DNA of 64,000 bases from Ruegeria sp. Ofav3-42 (GCF_022347725.1 NZ_JAKRGB010000002.1:186001-250000); one strand, 5' to 3'. Positions 1-8,984 are shown, counted from the stretch's first letter. Numbers and translations are program-made. The notes: generated from the sequence alone by a model not told the origin.

Positions 1-2
1 AC

Positions 3-245
3 GTGGCGCCATACTCTGCCGGTGGATATTTCCAGAAAATAGCCTGTTTCTGCTTTGAAGAGCAGGTGCTGCAGCCCGGCGAACGGGTTCAGATGCCGGT
101 GACCTTTTTCGTCGACCCCGAAATGGTCGAAGATCTGGAAGCCAAATACGTGCATACGATTACTCTGTCGTATACATTCTACGAAATTGACCTGCCCGAG
201 GGCTATGCCGCCCTGGAGACGCAGGCTGATACAACAACGAACTAA
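3..245 (+). CDS. ctaG: Cytochrome c oxidase assembly protein Cox11/CtaG, C-terminal part
   Basis: This is the end of a reading frame that began before the window; only about 80 residues are visible. Cox11 is a membrane-anchored periplasmic copper chaperone that delivers copper to the CuB site of subunit I of aa3-type oxidase. The visible part carries the family's Cys-Phe-Cys copper-binding motif (fragment residues 15-17, in IACFCFEEQ), followed by the conserved LQPGERVQMPVTFFVDP stretch of its immunoglobulin-like fold. It lies 22 bp upstream of coxC in the same direction, the usual oxidase cluster order. The identity is secure; the true start is outside the window. Confidence 0.95.
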   Translation: MAPYSAGGYFQKIACFCFEEQVLQPGERVQMPVTFFVDPEMVEDLEAKYVHTITLSYTFYEIDLPEGYAALETQADTTTN

Positions 246-267
246 CGCCTGTAGGTGAGGGACGCTG

Positions 268-1083
268 ATGGCACACGCAAAAAACCATGATTATCACATT
301 CTGGCCCCGTCGATTTGGCCGCTGATCGGCGCAGTCGGCGGCTTTGTGATGTTGTTCGGGGCCGTCCTGTGGATGCACGGCATTACCCCGTTCATGTTCT
401 GGGCCGGTCTGGTCGCGGTTCTGTACACCATGTTTGCCTGGTGGTCCGAAGTTGTGGCCGAGAGCCGTGCCGGTGATCACACGCCGGTCGTTCGCATTGG
501 TCTACGCTATGGCTTCATCCTGTTCGTGATGTCCGAGGTGATGTTTTTCTTTGCCTGGTTCTGGTCGTTCTTCAAACATCGCATGTACCCGATGTACGAC
601 TATGCCGGCACCGAATACATCCAGCCCGATATACATGCTGTTGATCCGTTCCACCTGCCGCTGATCAACACTCTGGTCCTGCTGCTGTCAGGCTGCGCTA
701 TTACCTGGGCTCACCACGCGCTGGTCCATGACAACGACCGCAAGGCGCTGATCAATGGTCTGGCCATCGGTATCGTTCTGGGGATTGCGTTTACGTTCCT
801 GCAAGGCTTCGAATACTACGAATTGCTGGCCCATGAAGGTTGGGAATTTGGCGGTGACCAGTTCTATTCGAACTTCTTCATGGCAACCGGTTTCCACGGC
901 GCACACGTGATTATCGGGACTATCTTTCTGACCGTCTGCCTTATCCGGGCTCTGCGTGGTGATTTCACGCCCGAGAAACACGTCGGATTTGAAGCGGCCG
1001 CATGGTACTGGCACTTTGTTGACGTTGTCTGGCTGTTCCTGTTCTTCGCCGTTTACATCTGGGGTCAAGCGCCGCTGATGTGA
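268..1083 (+). CDS. coxC: Cytochrome c oxidase subunit III
   Basis: Subunit III of the haem-copper cytochrome c oxidase, an integral inner-membrane protein that stabilises the catalytic subunits and binds lipid. The 271-residue product has about seven hydrophobic segments and the usual N-terminal opening ([14 protein letters not shown]). It also has the typical VHDNDRKAL loop and a C-terminal [15 protein letters not shown] helix. The start is preceded by GTGAGGGAC as ribosome binding site. It follows cox11 directly and is closed by a strong hairpin terminator. Many Rhodobacteraceae carry a small DUF983 gene between coxC and SURF1; here only 169 bp separate them and no such gene is present. 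Confidence 0.97.
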   Translation: MAHAKNHDYHILAPSIWPLIGAVGGFVMLFGAVLWMHGITPFMFWAGLVAVLYTMFAWWSEVVAESRAGDHTPVVRIGLRYGFILFVMSEVMFFFAWFWSFFKHRMYPMYDYAGTEYIQPDIHAVDPFHLPLINTLVLLLSGCAITWAHHALVHDNDRKALINGLAIGIVLGIAFTFLQGFEYYELLAHEGWEFGGDQFYSNFFMATGFHGAHVIIGTIFLTVCLIRALRGDFTPEKHVGFEAAAWYWHFVDVVWLFLFFAVYIWGQAPLM

Positions 1084-1106
1084 TGACGGACAGGTGATCC
1101 AATTGG

Positions 1107-1135
1107 AAAAGCCGCCCTTTGGGGCGGCTTTTTCT
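1107..1135 (+). terminator. Rho-independent terminator after coxC
   Basis: An AAGCCGCC arm and a GGCGGCTT arm enclose a short loop and are followed by TTTCT. The hairpin lies 24 bp after the coxC stop, so the oxidase cluster probably ends here and SURF1 is transcribed separately or by readthrough. Confidence 0.85.
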
Positions 1136-1142
1136 CTATTCC

Positions 1143-1160
1143 GGGCGCAATATTGCGCCC
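1143..1160. repeat. Perfect 18-bp palindrome between coxC and SURF1
   Basis: GGGCGCAATATTGCGCCC is its own reverse complement over 18 bp and sits just after the coxC terminator. It could be a second processing hairpin or an operator for the SURF1 operon promoter. No T-run follows it, so a terminator role is less likely. Confidence 0.5.
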
Positions 1161-1252
1161 GATACAATTGCGTGGTTGCCTTTTTGCGGGTGCAGCCCTT
1201 AACAAGACGCCGGCTCTTACAGAGCCTTCGAGCAATCTAACCTGGTCCTGAC

Positions 1253-1930
1253 ATGCGCCGCATTCTTTTCCTGCTGATTTTTGGTATTGCCGGTCTGGCG
1301 ATCCTTGTCTCGCTGGGTATTTGGCAGGTTCAGCGACTGGCTTGGAAACAGAGCGTTCTGGCCGAAATCGGCAGCCGGATATCTGCGGATCCAATTGATC
1401 TGCCGGATCACGCCTCACCCGACGTCGATAAGTATCTACCTGTTACCATAGCGGGTGAGATGGAGCCGGGTGAGATCCACGTCCTGGTCTCGGTGAAGCA
1501 GGTCGGGGCCGGGTATCGTATCATCCAGTCTTTCAGTACCGAAGACCGCACGATTTTGGTGGATCGCGGGTTTGTCCCGGTGACTGCAAAGCAGGGCAGC
1601 AGGCTGAACGGTCCTATGGAGGTCACCGGAAACCTGCACTGGCCGGACGAGATCGACAGCTACACACCCGAGCCGGACATTGATGATAACATCTGGTTTG
1701 CCCGCGACGTGCCCAATCTGGCAGCAGCTCTGGGGGCCGAGCCGATCCTGCTGATCGCGCGGTCGCAAACCGATCCCGGAATAACGCCCTTGCCTGTCGA
1801 TACAGCAGGCATCCCGAACGACCACCTGCAATATGCAATCACCTGGTTTGGCCTGGCCCTGGTCTGGGCGGCAATGACCGGATACTTCCTGTGGCGCAAT
1901 CGCGCCCCTTCTGAGAGTGACGAGCCATGA
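1253..1930 (+). CDS. SURF1 family oxidase assembly protein
   Basis: SURF1/Shy1 proteins help insert haem a into subunit I of cytochrome c oxidase. The 225-residue product has the family architecture: an N-terminal transmembrane helix (about residues 4-24), the conserved LGIWQVQRLAWK motif directly after it, a periplasmic domain, and a C-terminal helix (about 185-212) preceded by the typical LQYAITWF motif. It is the first gene of a tightly packed run. Its stop overlaps the thrC start by 4 bp (ATGA), so the two are probably translationally coupled although thrC is unrelated in function. Confidence 0.93.
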   Translation: MRRILFLLIFGIAGLAILVSLGIWQVQRLAWKQSVLAEIGSRISADPIDLPDHASPDVDKYLPVTIAGEMEPGEIHVLVSVKQVGAGYRIIQSFSTEDRTILVDRGFVPVTAKQGSRLNGPMEVTGNLHWPDEIDSYTPEPDIDDNIWFARDVPNLAAALGAEPILLIARSQTDPGITPLPVDTAGIPNDHLQYAITWFGLALVWAAMTGYFLWRNRAPSESDEP

Positions 1931-3315
1931 AATACATCTCGACCCGCGGGCAGGCGCCCGAACTGACTTTTGAAGAGGCGATGCTGACCGGGCTGGCCCG
2001 CGATGGAGGCCTGTATCTGCCCGCAGAAATCCCGGTGATGTCGCAGGATGAAATCGCGGCGTTGGCTGGGCTGCCTTATGAGGAAATCGCGTTCCGGGTG
2101 ATGTGGCCCTATGTCAGCGGGTCCTTTGGTGAGGCTGAGTTCAAGGAGATTATCGCCCGCGCTTATGAGGGCTTTGGCCATGATGCCCGCGCGCCTCTGA
2201 AGCAATTGAACGAGAACCACTTCCTGCTGGAACTGTTCCACGGCCCGACCCTGGCCTTCAAAGACTTTGCCATGCAGTTGATCGGCCAGCTCTTCCAGGT
2301 GGCTCTCAAGCGTCGCGGCGACCGGGTAACCATCGTGGGCGCGACCAGTGGCGATACGGGCTCGGCCGCCATCGAGGCATTCCGGGGTCTGGATGCCGTC
2401 GATGTCTTCATCCTGTTTCCCCATGGTCGAGTGTCGGAGGTGCAGCGCCGACAGATGACCACGCCTGCCGACAGCAACGTGCACGCTTTGGCCGTGGATG
2501 GCGATTTCGACGATTGCCAAGCCGCCCTCAAAGATATGTTCAACGACTTCGACTTCCGCGACGGCGTGAAACTGGCAGGGGTGAACTCGATCAACTTTGC
2601 CCGCGTTCTGGCGCAGATCGTGTATTACTTCTCGGCCGCCGTCAGCCTTGGCGCGCCGCATCGCAAGGTCAGCTTCACAGTACCGACTGGGAATTTCGGT
2701 GATATCTTCGCGGGCTATCTGGCAAAACGCATGGGCCTGCCGATTGACCGTCTGGTTGTCGCCACCAACCAGAACGACATCCTGCACCGTTGTTTGTCGG
2801 GCGAGGGGTATTTCAAGGGCGACACGATCCCCTCAATCAGCCCGTCGATGGACATTCAGGTCAGCTCGAACTTTGAGCGCGCGCTGTACTACGCGTATGG
2901 CGAGGACGGTGACGCAATTGCGCAGCTGATGGACGAGCTCAAGAATGGTGGTTTCAACGTCAGCCAAGGCGCGATGGAAGCGTTGCGCGAAAGCTTTGAC
3001 TCGGGCCGGGTATCCGAAGACGAAACGCTGGAAACGATCAAGCACACGCTGGACCATAGCGTCGAACTGGTCTGCCCACACACGGCGGTTGGCATCAAGG
3101 TCGCGGAAGAGCATCGCGCCGCTGACGTCCCGATGATCACGCTGGCCACCGCACATCCGGCGAAATTCCCGGCTGCGGTCGAGAAGGCGAGCGATGTGCA
3201 TCCGCCTCTTCCATCCCGCATGTCTGATCTGTATGAACGTCCGGAACGGGTGACCCGCATTGCAAATGATCTGGGTGCCCTCGAGGATCATATCAAAAGG
3301 CATATTGCTGAGTGA
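1927..3315 (+). CDS. thrC: Threonine synthase
   Basis: PLP-dependent enzyme that converts O-phosphohomoserine to threonine and phosphate in the cytoplasm. The 462-residue length fits the long bacterial/fungal class. The N-terminal MKYISTRGQAPELTFEEAML opening is characteristic. The PLP-binding lysine is K112 in LAFKDFAMQ, and the phosphate-binding GATSGDTGSAA loop lies at about 138-148. The ATG overlaps the SURF1 stop, and its own stop overlaps the GTG of the following peptidase gene, so it is the middle of a coupled operon. Confidence 0.97.
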   Translation: MKYISTRGQAPELTFEEAMLTGLARDGGLYLPAEIPVMSQDEIAALAGLPYEEIAFRVMWPYVSGSFGEAEFKEIIARAYEGFGHDARAPLKQLNENHFLLELFHGPTLAFKDFAMQLIGQLFQVALKRRGDRVTIVGATSGDTGSAAIEAFRGLDAVDVFILFPHGRVSEVQRRQMTTPADSNVHALAVDGDFDDCQAALKDMFNDFDFRDGVKLAGVNSINFARVLAQIVYYFSAAVSLGAPHRKVSFTVPTGNFGDIFAGYLAKRMGLPIDRLVVATNQNDILHRCLSGEGYFKGDTIPSISPSMDIQVSSNFERALYYAYGEDGDAIAQLMDELKNGGFNVSQGAMEALRESFDSGRVSEDETLETIKHTLDHSVELVCPHTAVGIKVAEEHRAADVPMITLATAHPAKFPAAVEKASDVHPPLPSRMSDLYERPERVTRIANDLGALEDHIKRHIAE

Positions 3316-4574
3316 CTGTCAGACAAGACCAACTGAAGAACGGATTTCGTATCGTCAGTGAACAAATGCCGGGGCTGCAATCTGCGGCCATCGGCATCTG
3401 GGTAACCGCCGGCGGGCGGCATGAGCGGATTGAGCAGAACGGTATTGCGCATTTCCTTGAGCATATGGCGTTCAAGGGAACTGAGCGCCGGTCTGCGCTG
3501 CAGATCGCCGAGGCAATCGAGGATGTGGGCGGATACATCAACGCCTACACCTCGCGCGAAGTGACGGCCTATTATGCGCGCGTCCTGAAAGACGACGTGG
3601 CGCTGGCGATGGACGTGATCGGCGACATCGTTTTGAACCCGGTTTTCGACCCGCGAGAGATCGAGGTTGAGCGGGGTGTGATCCTGCAGGAGATCGGTCA
3701 GGCGTATGACACGCCCGACGACGTGATCTTTGACTGGCTGCAGGAGCAGAGCTATCACGACCAGCCTCTGGGCCGGACCATTTTGGGCCCGACCGAGCGG
3801 GTAAGTGCGTTCTCGCGTGAGGACCTTTCGGGTTTCGTGTCCGAACATTACGGCCCGGAACAGATGATCCTGTCGGCCGCTGGTGCTGTGGATCACGACG
3901 CGCTCATGAAAATGGCCGAAGAGATGTTTGGCCATCTTCAACCTCGCAAAGGTCTGATCGCCGAACCTGCGCGTTTTACCGGTGGTGAAGCACGGCAGGA
4001 GAAAGATCTGGAGCAGGCCCATTTCGCGCTGGCGCTGGAAAGCCCCGGCTATCGCGACGATGAGATTTACACCGCCCAGATTTACTCCACCGCGCTGGGT
4101 GGCGGCATGTCCTCGCGCCTGTTTCAGGAGGTGCGTGAGACGCGTGGCCTTTGCTACACGATCTTTGCGCAGACCGGGGCGTATGCCGATACCGGCACAA
4201 CGACGATTTACGCTGGCACCTCGGCGGATCAGGTTGCCGAACTAGCCACCATCACCATCGATGAGATGAAGCGCGCCGCCGAAGACATGAGCGCCGAAGA
4301 GGTTGCCCGCGCCCGCGCACAGATGAAAGCCGGAATGCTGATGGGCCTGGAAAGCCCCTCGAACCGGGCGGAACGTCTGGCGCGGCTGGTGCAGATTTGG
4401 GGCCGGGTTCCGTCGCTTGAGGATACGGTGGCCAAGATCGACGCTGTCAGCACCGGGGATGTTCGTGCGTTTGCGGAAAAGATGGCAGTTCAGGCTCCGG
4501 CAGCCTTGGCGCTTTACGGCCCGGTGTCCGCCGCGCCCACGTTGGCTGAACTGCAGGAGAGGCGCGCGGCGTGA
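3312..4574 (+). CDS. M16 family zinc peptidase (processing-peptidase-like)
   Basis: A 420-residue M16B peptidase of the bacterial mitochondrial-processing-peptidase-beta-like type. The inverted zinc motif HxxEH is HFLEH at residues 47-51, with the distal metal-ligand glutamate near residue 127 (RGVILQEI). The second half contains the R/Y-type GGGMSSRLFQEVRE motif common to the family, so both half-domains are present. It starts with GTG inside the thrC stop (GTGA). Its physiological substrate is unknown; the constant position next to thrC is typical of Rhodobacteraceae. Confidence 0.92.
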   Translation: MTVRQDQLKNGFRIVSEQMPGLQSAAIGIWVTAGGRHERIEQNGIAHFLEHMAFKGTERRSALQIAEAIEDVGGYINAYTSREVTAYYARVLKDDVALAMDVIGDIVLNPVFDPREIEVERGVILQEIGQAYDTPDDVIFDWLQEQSYHDQPLGRTILGPTERVSAFSREDLSGFVSEHYGPEQMILSAAGAVDHDALMKMAEEMFGHLQPRKGLIAEPARFTGGEARQEKDLEQAHFALALESPGYRDDEIYTAQIYSTALGGGMSSRLFQEVRETRGLCYTIFAQTGAYADTGTTTIYAGTSADQVAELATITIDEMKRAAEDMSAEEVARARAQMKAGMLMGLESPSNRAERLARLVQIWGRVPSLEDTVAKIDAVSTGDVRAFAEKMAVQAPAALALYGPVSAAPTLAELQERRAA

Positions 4575-5158
4575 TGCTGTTGGGCAGACGCAAGCTGAAA
4601 CTCGAAACCGAGCGCCTGAGTCTGCGCCCGCCCGTGCATTCCGACTTTAATGACTGGGCGGCTCTGCGGCGGGCATCCAAGGAGTATCTGACGCCGTGGG
4701 AACCGATCTGGGCCAAGGACCACCTCAGCCGAAAATCCTTTACGAACCGGGTCTATTGGGCGCAACGCTCTGTCGCGGGTGGTACTGCGATCCCATTGTT
4801 TCTGTTCCGCCGCTCTGATGATGTGCTGATGGGGGCTATCACTCTGGACAACGTCCGACGTGGCCCGGCGCAGGCCGGGACATTGGGATATTGGACCGGT
4901 CAGTCATTTGCGCGGCAGGGTTATATGCGCGAGGCCATTGGCGCCGTCGTTCATCACGCTTTCACCCGCTTAGACCTCAGCCGGATCGAGGCCGCGTGCT
5001 TACCTGAGAACAAGCCCTCGCGTGGATTGCTGGAAAGCTCGGGCTTCAAGTACGAGGGCGTGGCACAATCGTATCTGCAGATCAACGGGCGCTGGCGGAC
5101 GCATGTGCTGTATGCCAGCTTGCGGTCGGATCGGCGCGGGAAGACGGACGCGGGATAA
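4571..5158 (+). CDS. GNAT N-acetyltransferase, RimJ-like
   Basis: A 195-residue acetyltransferase resembling RimJ/RimL ribosomal-protein N-acetyltransferases, which use acetyl-CoA to modify protein N termini. Family features are ETERLSLRPPVHSDFNDW near the N terminus, the LGYWTGQSFARQGYMREA acetyl-CoA-binding loop, and a late ENKPSRGLLESSGF motif. The start is GTG at 4571, overlapping the upstream peptidase stop, or ATG at 4574; the overlap pattern of the operon favours 4571. Last gene of the SURF1-thrC-peptidase-GNAT run. The actual acceptor is not predictable. Confidence 0.88.
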   Translation: MMLLGRRKLKLETERLSLRPPVHSDFNDWAALRRASKEYLTPWEPIWAKDHLSRKSFTNRVYWAQRSVAGGTAIPLFLFRRSDDVLMGAITLDNVRRGPAQAGTLGYWTGQSFARQGYMREAIGAVVHHAFTRLDLSRIEAACLPENKPSRGLLESSGFKYEGVAQSYLQINGRWRTHVLYASLRSDRRGKTDAG

Positions 5159-5159
5159 T

Positions 5160-5204
5160 GGGGGCTCTGCCCCCAAACCCCCGAGGTATTTTTGGCCAGA
5201 TGAA
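5160..5204 (+). repeat. Roseobacter-type intergenic repeat with terminator hairpin
   Basis: A GGGGGC-TCT-GCCCCC hairpin (5160-5174) is followed by AAACCCCCGAGGTATTTTTG and GGCCAGATGAA. The hairpin ends transcription of the upstream operon. The tail resembles a second element at 33533-33553 (GAGTATTTTTG...AGATGAA), also next to a hairpin. From general familiarity, such tails recur between genes in Roseobacter chromosomes; the number of copies elsewhere cannot be seen here. Confidence 0.65.
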
Positions 5205-5246
5205 CTAAGGGCATGACTTAAGAGCGTTCTGCGCTACACTTCCCCC

Positions 5247-6065
5247 ATGCGCTGGGTTGTTGTGGCATTGATGGTGATCTCGGGCGGGGCTGCAGCGCAG
5301 GAGCGGCGGCCAAGCCATTGCATTGCCATCGCCGACGCTGCACCGGGGATCGAGTACCTTTACAAAGCCGCCTGGCAGGACCCGGTGCCCGAGTTCTCGG
5401 TCAGGATCAGCTATATTGCCCACGCGTCCTTCCTGATTCAGACCCAAGGCGGGCTGAATGCGGTGACAGACTTCACCGGTTTTATCGGCAGTGCGGATCT
5501 GATCCCCGACGTGGTGACGATGAACCATGCCCACAGCACCCATTGGACAGCCCACCCGGATCCGGCAATCCCAAATGTGTTGCCGGGGTGGGGCGAGTTT
5601 GGTCAGGGGATCGAACACTACCTTGATCTTGGTGAAATGCTGGTACGCAATGTTTCGACCGACATACGCTCGGCCTACGGCGGGGTCGAAGAGCGCGGCA
5701 ACTCGATCTTTGTTTTTGAAGTCGAAGGGCTGTGCATCGGGCATCTGGGCCATCTGCACCACGTGCCAACGGACGAACAATTTGCAGCGCTGGGGCGTTT
5801 GGATGTAGTCATGGCTGCCGTCGATGGCGGCACGACGATGCCATTGCCTGACATGATCACGGTGCTGAAGCGGCTGAAGAGCTCGATCATCATTCCGATG
5901 CACTGGTTCTCGGGCTTCTCATTGGATAGGTTCCTGGTCGATATCCGCAACGACTTCCCCGTCGAGCGTAAAGGCGTATCAGAAATCACCGTGTCCCTGC
6001 GCACGCTGCCCGATCGTCCGACCGTTGTCGTTCTGGAGCCGCAATACCTCACCGAATTGGAATAA
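5247..6065 (+). CDS. Exported metallo-beta-lactamase-fold hydrolase-like protein
   Basis: A 272-residue protein with a signal peptide (about residues 1-18, ending AAA-Q). The N-terminal MBL core (YIAHASFLIQT then DFTGF) resembles the UlaG/UPF0173-type lactonase group. The metal motif reads HAHSTH at residues 94-99, where most active members have HxHxDH, so the aspartate is replaced by threonine. Later histidines are present at GHLGHLHH (about 166-172) and PMHW near 222, with an acidic residue in AAVDGG. Export and the altered motif suggest a modified or reduced metal site. The substrate is unknown. Confidence 0.8.
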   Translation: MRWVVVALMVISGGAAAQERRPSHCIAIADAAPGIEYLYKAAWQDPVPEFSVRISYIAHASFLIQTQGGLNAVTDFTGFIGSADLIPDVVTMNHAHSTHWTAHPDPAIPNVLPGWGEFGQGIEHYLDLGEMLVRNVSTDIRSAYGGVEERGNSIFVFEVEGLCIGHLGHLHHVPTDEQFAALGRLDVVMAAVDGGTTMPLPDMITVLKRLKSSIIIPMHWFSGFSLDRFLVDIRNDFPVERKGVSEITVSLRTLPDRPTVVVLEPQYLTELE

Positions 6066-6103
6066 GGCTTGCCCGCGGGCTGCGCCTTGGGCAAGGAAAG
6101 GGT

Positions 6104-7519
6104 ATGAGACTGAACCCTGCCGATGACAGTTTTGCCCGATCGATCCGCGCCGCTTTGGGGGGCGACGTTTTGCGTCCCGTGGAGGATCGGTATCTTGAAG
6201 AACCGCGCCGCAGGTTTGCCGGGCACGTGGGCGTATTGGCGATGCCACGGACTGTTGAAGAGGTTGCCGCCCTTGTACGGATGGCTTCGGATGCGGCGGT
6301 GCCGGTAGTGCCTTATGGCGGCGGCACCGGGCTGGTGGGTGGGCAGGTCATGACCGACGGCCCCGCGCCGTTGCTAATTTCGCTGGAGCGGATGTCGAAC
6401 ATTCGTGCGGTGTATCCGAGTGAAAACATTCTGATTGCCGAAGCTGGCACCATTCTGGCCGATGTTCAAGCCGCGGCCGAAGAGGTCGACCGCCTGTTTC
6501 CGTTGGCGCTGGCCGCGCAGGGATCCTGCCGGATCGGCGGAAACCTTTCGACTAACGCAGGCGGGGTTAACGTGCTGCGCTACGGCAATGCGCGGGACTT
6601 GTGTCTGGGCCTTGAGGCGGTTCTGCCAAATGGTGACGTCTGGCATGGTCTCAGCCGGCTGCGCAAAGACAACACTGGGTACGATCTGCGCAACCTTCTG
6701 ATCGGAGCTGAAGGTACGTTGGGGATCATCACGGCCGCCTCATTGAAACTGTTTCCGCGCCCGGCTGAGGTTGGCACGGCGATGTTTCAGGTTGCTTCGC
6801 CAGAGGCCGCAATCGACCTGCTTGCTCTGGCCCGCGATCAGGTGGGTGAAGGGGTCAGCACCTTTGAATTGATCCACAAGCAGGGGTTGCGGTTCCTGTC
6901 CGAGCTTTTGCCCGACGTGCGGCAACCCTTTGCTGAACAGCCCGAGTGGTCGGTATTGATTGAGTTGGGGCTGTCAGGTGGCATGTCACCGGCCGAAGCA
7001 CTGATGGCGCTGTTCGAGGCGGCCGAAGCGCACGGCCTTGTCAACGATGCAGTTGTCGCTCAAAGCGAGGCGCAGCGAGATGAATTATGGGCCGTGCGTG
7101 AGCGAATTCCCGAGGCAAACCGATTGATCGGGTCTGTTTCCAGTCACGATATCTCGATCCCGATCTCGCGCATTCCTGAGTTCATTCAACGCGGCTTTGA
7201 GGTGGTGAATGCGCTGGGAACTTTCCGCATCAACTGTTTTGGGCATTTGGGCGACGGAAACCTTCATTACAACGTATTCCCGCCAAAGGGCCATGACAGG
7301 TCCGACTATGACGCGCAGCGCCATGGTGTGAAACGCGCGGTCCATGATCTTGTCCAATCGTTCGGCGGGTCCGTCAGCGCGGAACACGGTATAGGCCGCC
7401 TTAAAACGGATGATCTGGAACGTTACGGCGATCCGGTAAAGCTGAATGCGATGAGGGCAATCAAGACCGCTCTTGATCCCAAGGGCATCATGAACCCCGG
7501 AGCCGTGCTGAAGGGGTAA
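6104..7519 (+). CDS. FAD-linked D-2-hydroxyacid dehydrogenase (GlcD/D2HGDH type)
   Basis: A 471-residue flavoprotein oxidising 2-hydroxyacids such as D-2-hydroxyglutarate or D-lactate. The PCMH-type FAD-binding domain shows PYGGGTGLVGGQ (about residues 67-78) and GGNLSTNAGGVNVLRYGN. The C-terminal FAD-oxidase domain shows NCFGHLGDGNLHYNVF, containing the metal/substrate histidines, and SAEHGIG. A stem-loop (CTTGCCC/GGGCAAG, 6068-6095) lies just before the AAGGAAAGGG ribosome binding site. The absence of glcE/glcF neighbours favours a D2HGDH-like single enzyme over the glycolate oxidase complex. Exact substrate uncertain. Confidence 0.88.
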   Translation: MRLNPADDSFARSIRAALGGDVLRPVEDRYLEEPRRRFAGHVGVLAMPRTVEEVAALVRMASDAAVPVVPYGGGTGLVGGQVMTDGPAPLLISLERMSNIRAVYPSENILIAEAGTILADVQAAAEEVDRLFPLALAAQGSCRIGGNLSTNAGGVNVLRYGNARDLCLGLEAVLPNGDVWHGLSRLRKDNTGYDLRNLLIGAEGTLGIITAASLKLFPRPAEVGTAMFQVASPEAAIDLLALARDQVGEGVSTFELIHKQGLRFLSELLPDVRQPFAEQPEWSVLIELGLSGGMSPAEALMALFEAAEAHGLVNDAVVAQSEAQRDELWAVRERIPEANRLIGSVSSHDISIPISRIPEFIQRGFEVVNALGTFRINCFGHLGDGNLHYNVFPPKGHDRSDYDAQRHGVKRAVHDLVQSFGGSVSAEHGIGRLKTDDLERYGDPVKLNAMRAIKTALDPKGIMNPGAVLKG

Positions 7520-7523
7520 GCGC

Positions 7524-7541
7524 GGCCCAGATCACTGGGCC
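7524..7541. terminator. Hairpin between convergent genes
   Basis: GGCCCAG-ATCA-CTGGGCC is a perfect 7-bp stem between the ends of the convergent dehydrogenase and fasciclin genes. The flanking T/A tracts are short, so termination is plausible on either strand but weakly supported. Confidence 0.45.
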
Positions 7542-7552
7542 ACGCACAAAAA

Positions 7553-8035
7553 TCAAGAAGCAGGCAGAATGACTTTGTCGATCACGTGGATGACTCCGTT
7601 TGAAGTCTCAATATCGACCTGAACAACGTTCGCGTCGTTGATCATCACGCCATTATCCAGATCCACCGTGATCTCTCCGCCCTGTACTGTCGCAGCGGTC
7701 ATGTCATCTGACAGATCGCCAGACATCACTTTTCCGGGGACCACGTGGTAAGTCAGGATCGCAACGAGTTGATCCTTGTTTTCTGGCTTCAGCAGCGTTT
7801 CAACCGTGCCCTCGGGCAGGGTGGCGAAAGCCTCATCTGTGGGAGCGAAAACGGTGAACGGACCTTCACCCTTCAGCGTATCGACCAATTCTGCGGCCTG
7901 AACGGCTGCGACAAGCGTTTCAAAGCTGCCAGCGCCGACAGCGGTGTCGACGATGTCCTTGGAGTGGCCGTCAGCAAAAGCGGCCGTTCCGACGAAAAAG
8001 CTTGCGACACCGGCAAATGCGAGTTTGCGAAACAT
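7553..8035 (-). CDS. Secreted fasciclin (FAS1) domain protein
   Basis: A 160-residue protein: a signal peptide ([21 protein letters not shown]) followed by one complete FAS1 domain. The two FAS1 signature boxes are present: [17 protein letters not shown] near the middle and [13 protein letters not shown] at the C terminus, with the YH of [10 protein letters not shown] between them. The open frame extends upstream to 8326, but the start at 8035 is chosen because it yields a proper signal peptide and the upstream extension overlaps apt. FAS1 domains mediate adhesion or ligand binding; a role at the cell surface is inferred. Confidence 0.9.
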   Translation of the reverse strand: MFRKLAFAGVASFFVGTAAFADGHSKDIVDTAVGAGSFETLVAAVQAAELVDTLKGEGPFTVFAPTDEAFATLPEGTVETLLKPENKDQLVAILTYHVVPGKVMSGDLSDDMTAATVQGGEITVDLDNGVMINDANVVQVDIETSNGVIHVIDKVILPAS

Positions 8036-8143
8036 GGTATGTAAAATCCCTAGTTGGAATGCCCTTTGTGGCATCAACGGGAATACGGGTAGCCATCTCA
8101 ACAAGATCACTGAATGTGGCGATGTATGAGAGTTGACCAAACA

Positions 8144-8170
8144 AAAAACCGCGCTAAGCCAGCGCGATTT
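8144..8170 (-). terminator. Terminator of apt
   Basis: On the minus strand CGCGCT-GGCTT-AGCGCG is followed by GTTTTTTG, 38 bp after the apt stop. A clean intrinsic terminator separating apt from the fasciclin gene. Confidence 0.8.
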
Positions 8171-8207
8171 CAGATTTCCACTCAAAAATATGTGAACGCG
8201 CGGGCGC

Positions 8208-8747
8208 TCAGAGACCTTCGAACTCGCACAGGACTTGGACATCCATGCCCATGTCCTCAAGCACCTTCCGTCCGCCCAGCTCGGGCAGGTCGATGATGAA
8301 CGAGCATGAAACGATCTCGCCCCCAAGCCGTTCGATCAGCTTGATTCCTGCGGCAGCCGTGCCACCCGTGGCCAGCAGATCGTCGACAACGAGGATTTTC
8401 TCGCCCGGCTGGATCGCGTCATCATGGATTTCGACGATGGCTTCGCCGTATTCCAGTTTGTAATCCTGACTGATCGTGGTGCCGGGCAGCTTGCCCTTTT
8501 TCCGGATTGGCACGAACCCGACACTTAATTGGTGGGCGATGGCACCGCCAAGGATGAAGCCCCTCGCCTCAAGGCCTACGACCTTGTCAATGCGTTCACC
8601 GGCGTAGGGGTGGAGCATCTGATCGATCGCCATGCGAAACCCGCGCGGGTCGGCGAACAGGGTGGTGACATCCCGAAACATGATCCCTTCATGTGGGAAA
8701 TCGACGATGGTCCGAATGTAATCCTTGACCGATTTGTTCCTGGACAT
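8208..8747 (-). CDS. apt: Adenine phosphoribosyltransferase
   Basis: Salvages adenine to AMP with PRPP in the cytoplasm. The 179-residue product is the family's usual length. The PRPP-binding loop [10 protein letters not shown] lies at residues 121-130, and [17 protein letters not shown] (about 58-74) is the standard APRT segment. The frame stays open to 8792, but ATG at 8747 is preceded by GAGGGG at good spacing and gives the canonical N terminus. Adenine released by methylthioadenosine phosphorylase (12021-12893) could feed this enzyme, though the two genes are not in one operon. Confidence 0.96.
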   Translation of the reverse strand: MSRNKSVKDYIRTIVDFPHEGIMFRDVTTLFADPRGFRMAIDQMLHPYAGERIDKVVGLEARGFILGGAIAHQLSVGFVPIRKKGKLPGTTISQDYKLEYGEAIVEIHDDAIQPGEKILVVDDLLATGGTAAAGIKLIERLGGEIVSCSFIIDLPELGGRKVLEDMGMDVQVLCEFEGL

Positions 8748-8827
8748 GGCCAACCCCTCTGGCGTCAAAACACGCTGGGGTGTTTGGCCCATCGGGGTCA
8801 GTCATGCAAGGAAAGATTGGTGCCGCT

Positions 8828-8962
8828 TTACTTGCGACGCTTTGGAACGGCTTTCGGCAGCCCGTAATAGCGGTACAGCGTGGCGGGCAACCACGACAGG
8901 TGCGGTTTGCGCCAATTGCGCTGGTCTCGCAAAAGAAATGCCTGAGCAGCATGAAGGTTCAT
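8828..8962 (-). CDS. Small basic protein, 44 aa
   Basis: A short frame: MNLHAAQAFLLRDQRNWRKP, then HLSWLPATLYRYYGLPK and a basic tail ending KRRK. An AAGGA ribosome binding site lies 8 nt before this ATG; an in-frame ATG six bases earlier (8968) would be too close to it. The product is rich in Arg, Lys, Trp and Tyr and has no signal peptide. It is divergent from the ribbon-helix-helix gene at 9054 across an AT-rich dyad region. I do not recognise a named family. Translation is likely from the ribosome binding site and the coherent frame, not proven. Confidence 0.55.
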   Translation of the reverse strand: MNLHAAQAFLLRDQRNWRKPHLSWLPATLYRYYGLPKAVPKRRK

Positions 8963-8984
8963 TGCCATAATCCTTTTTTATTGT

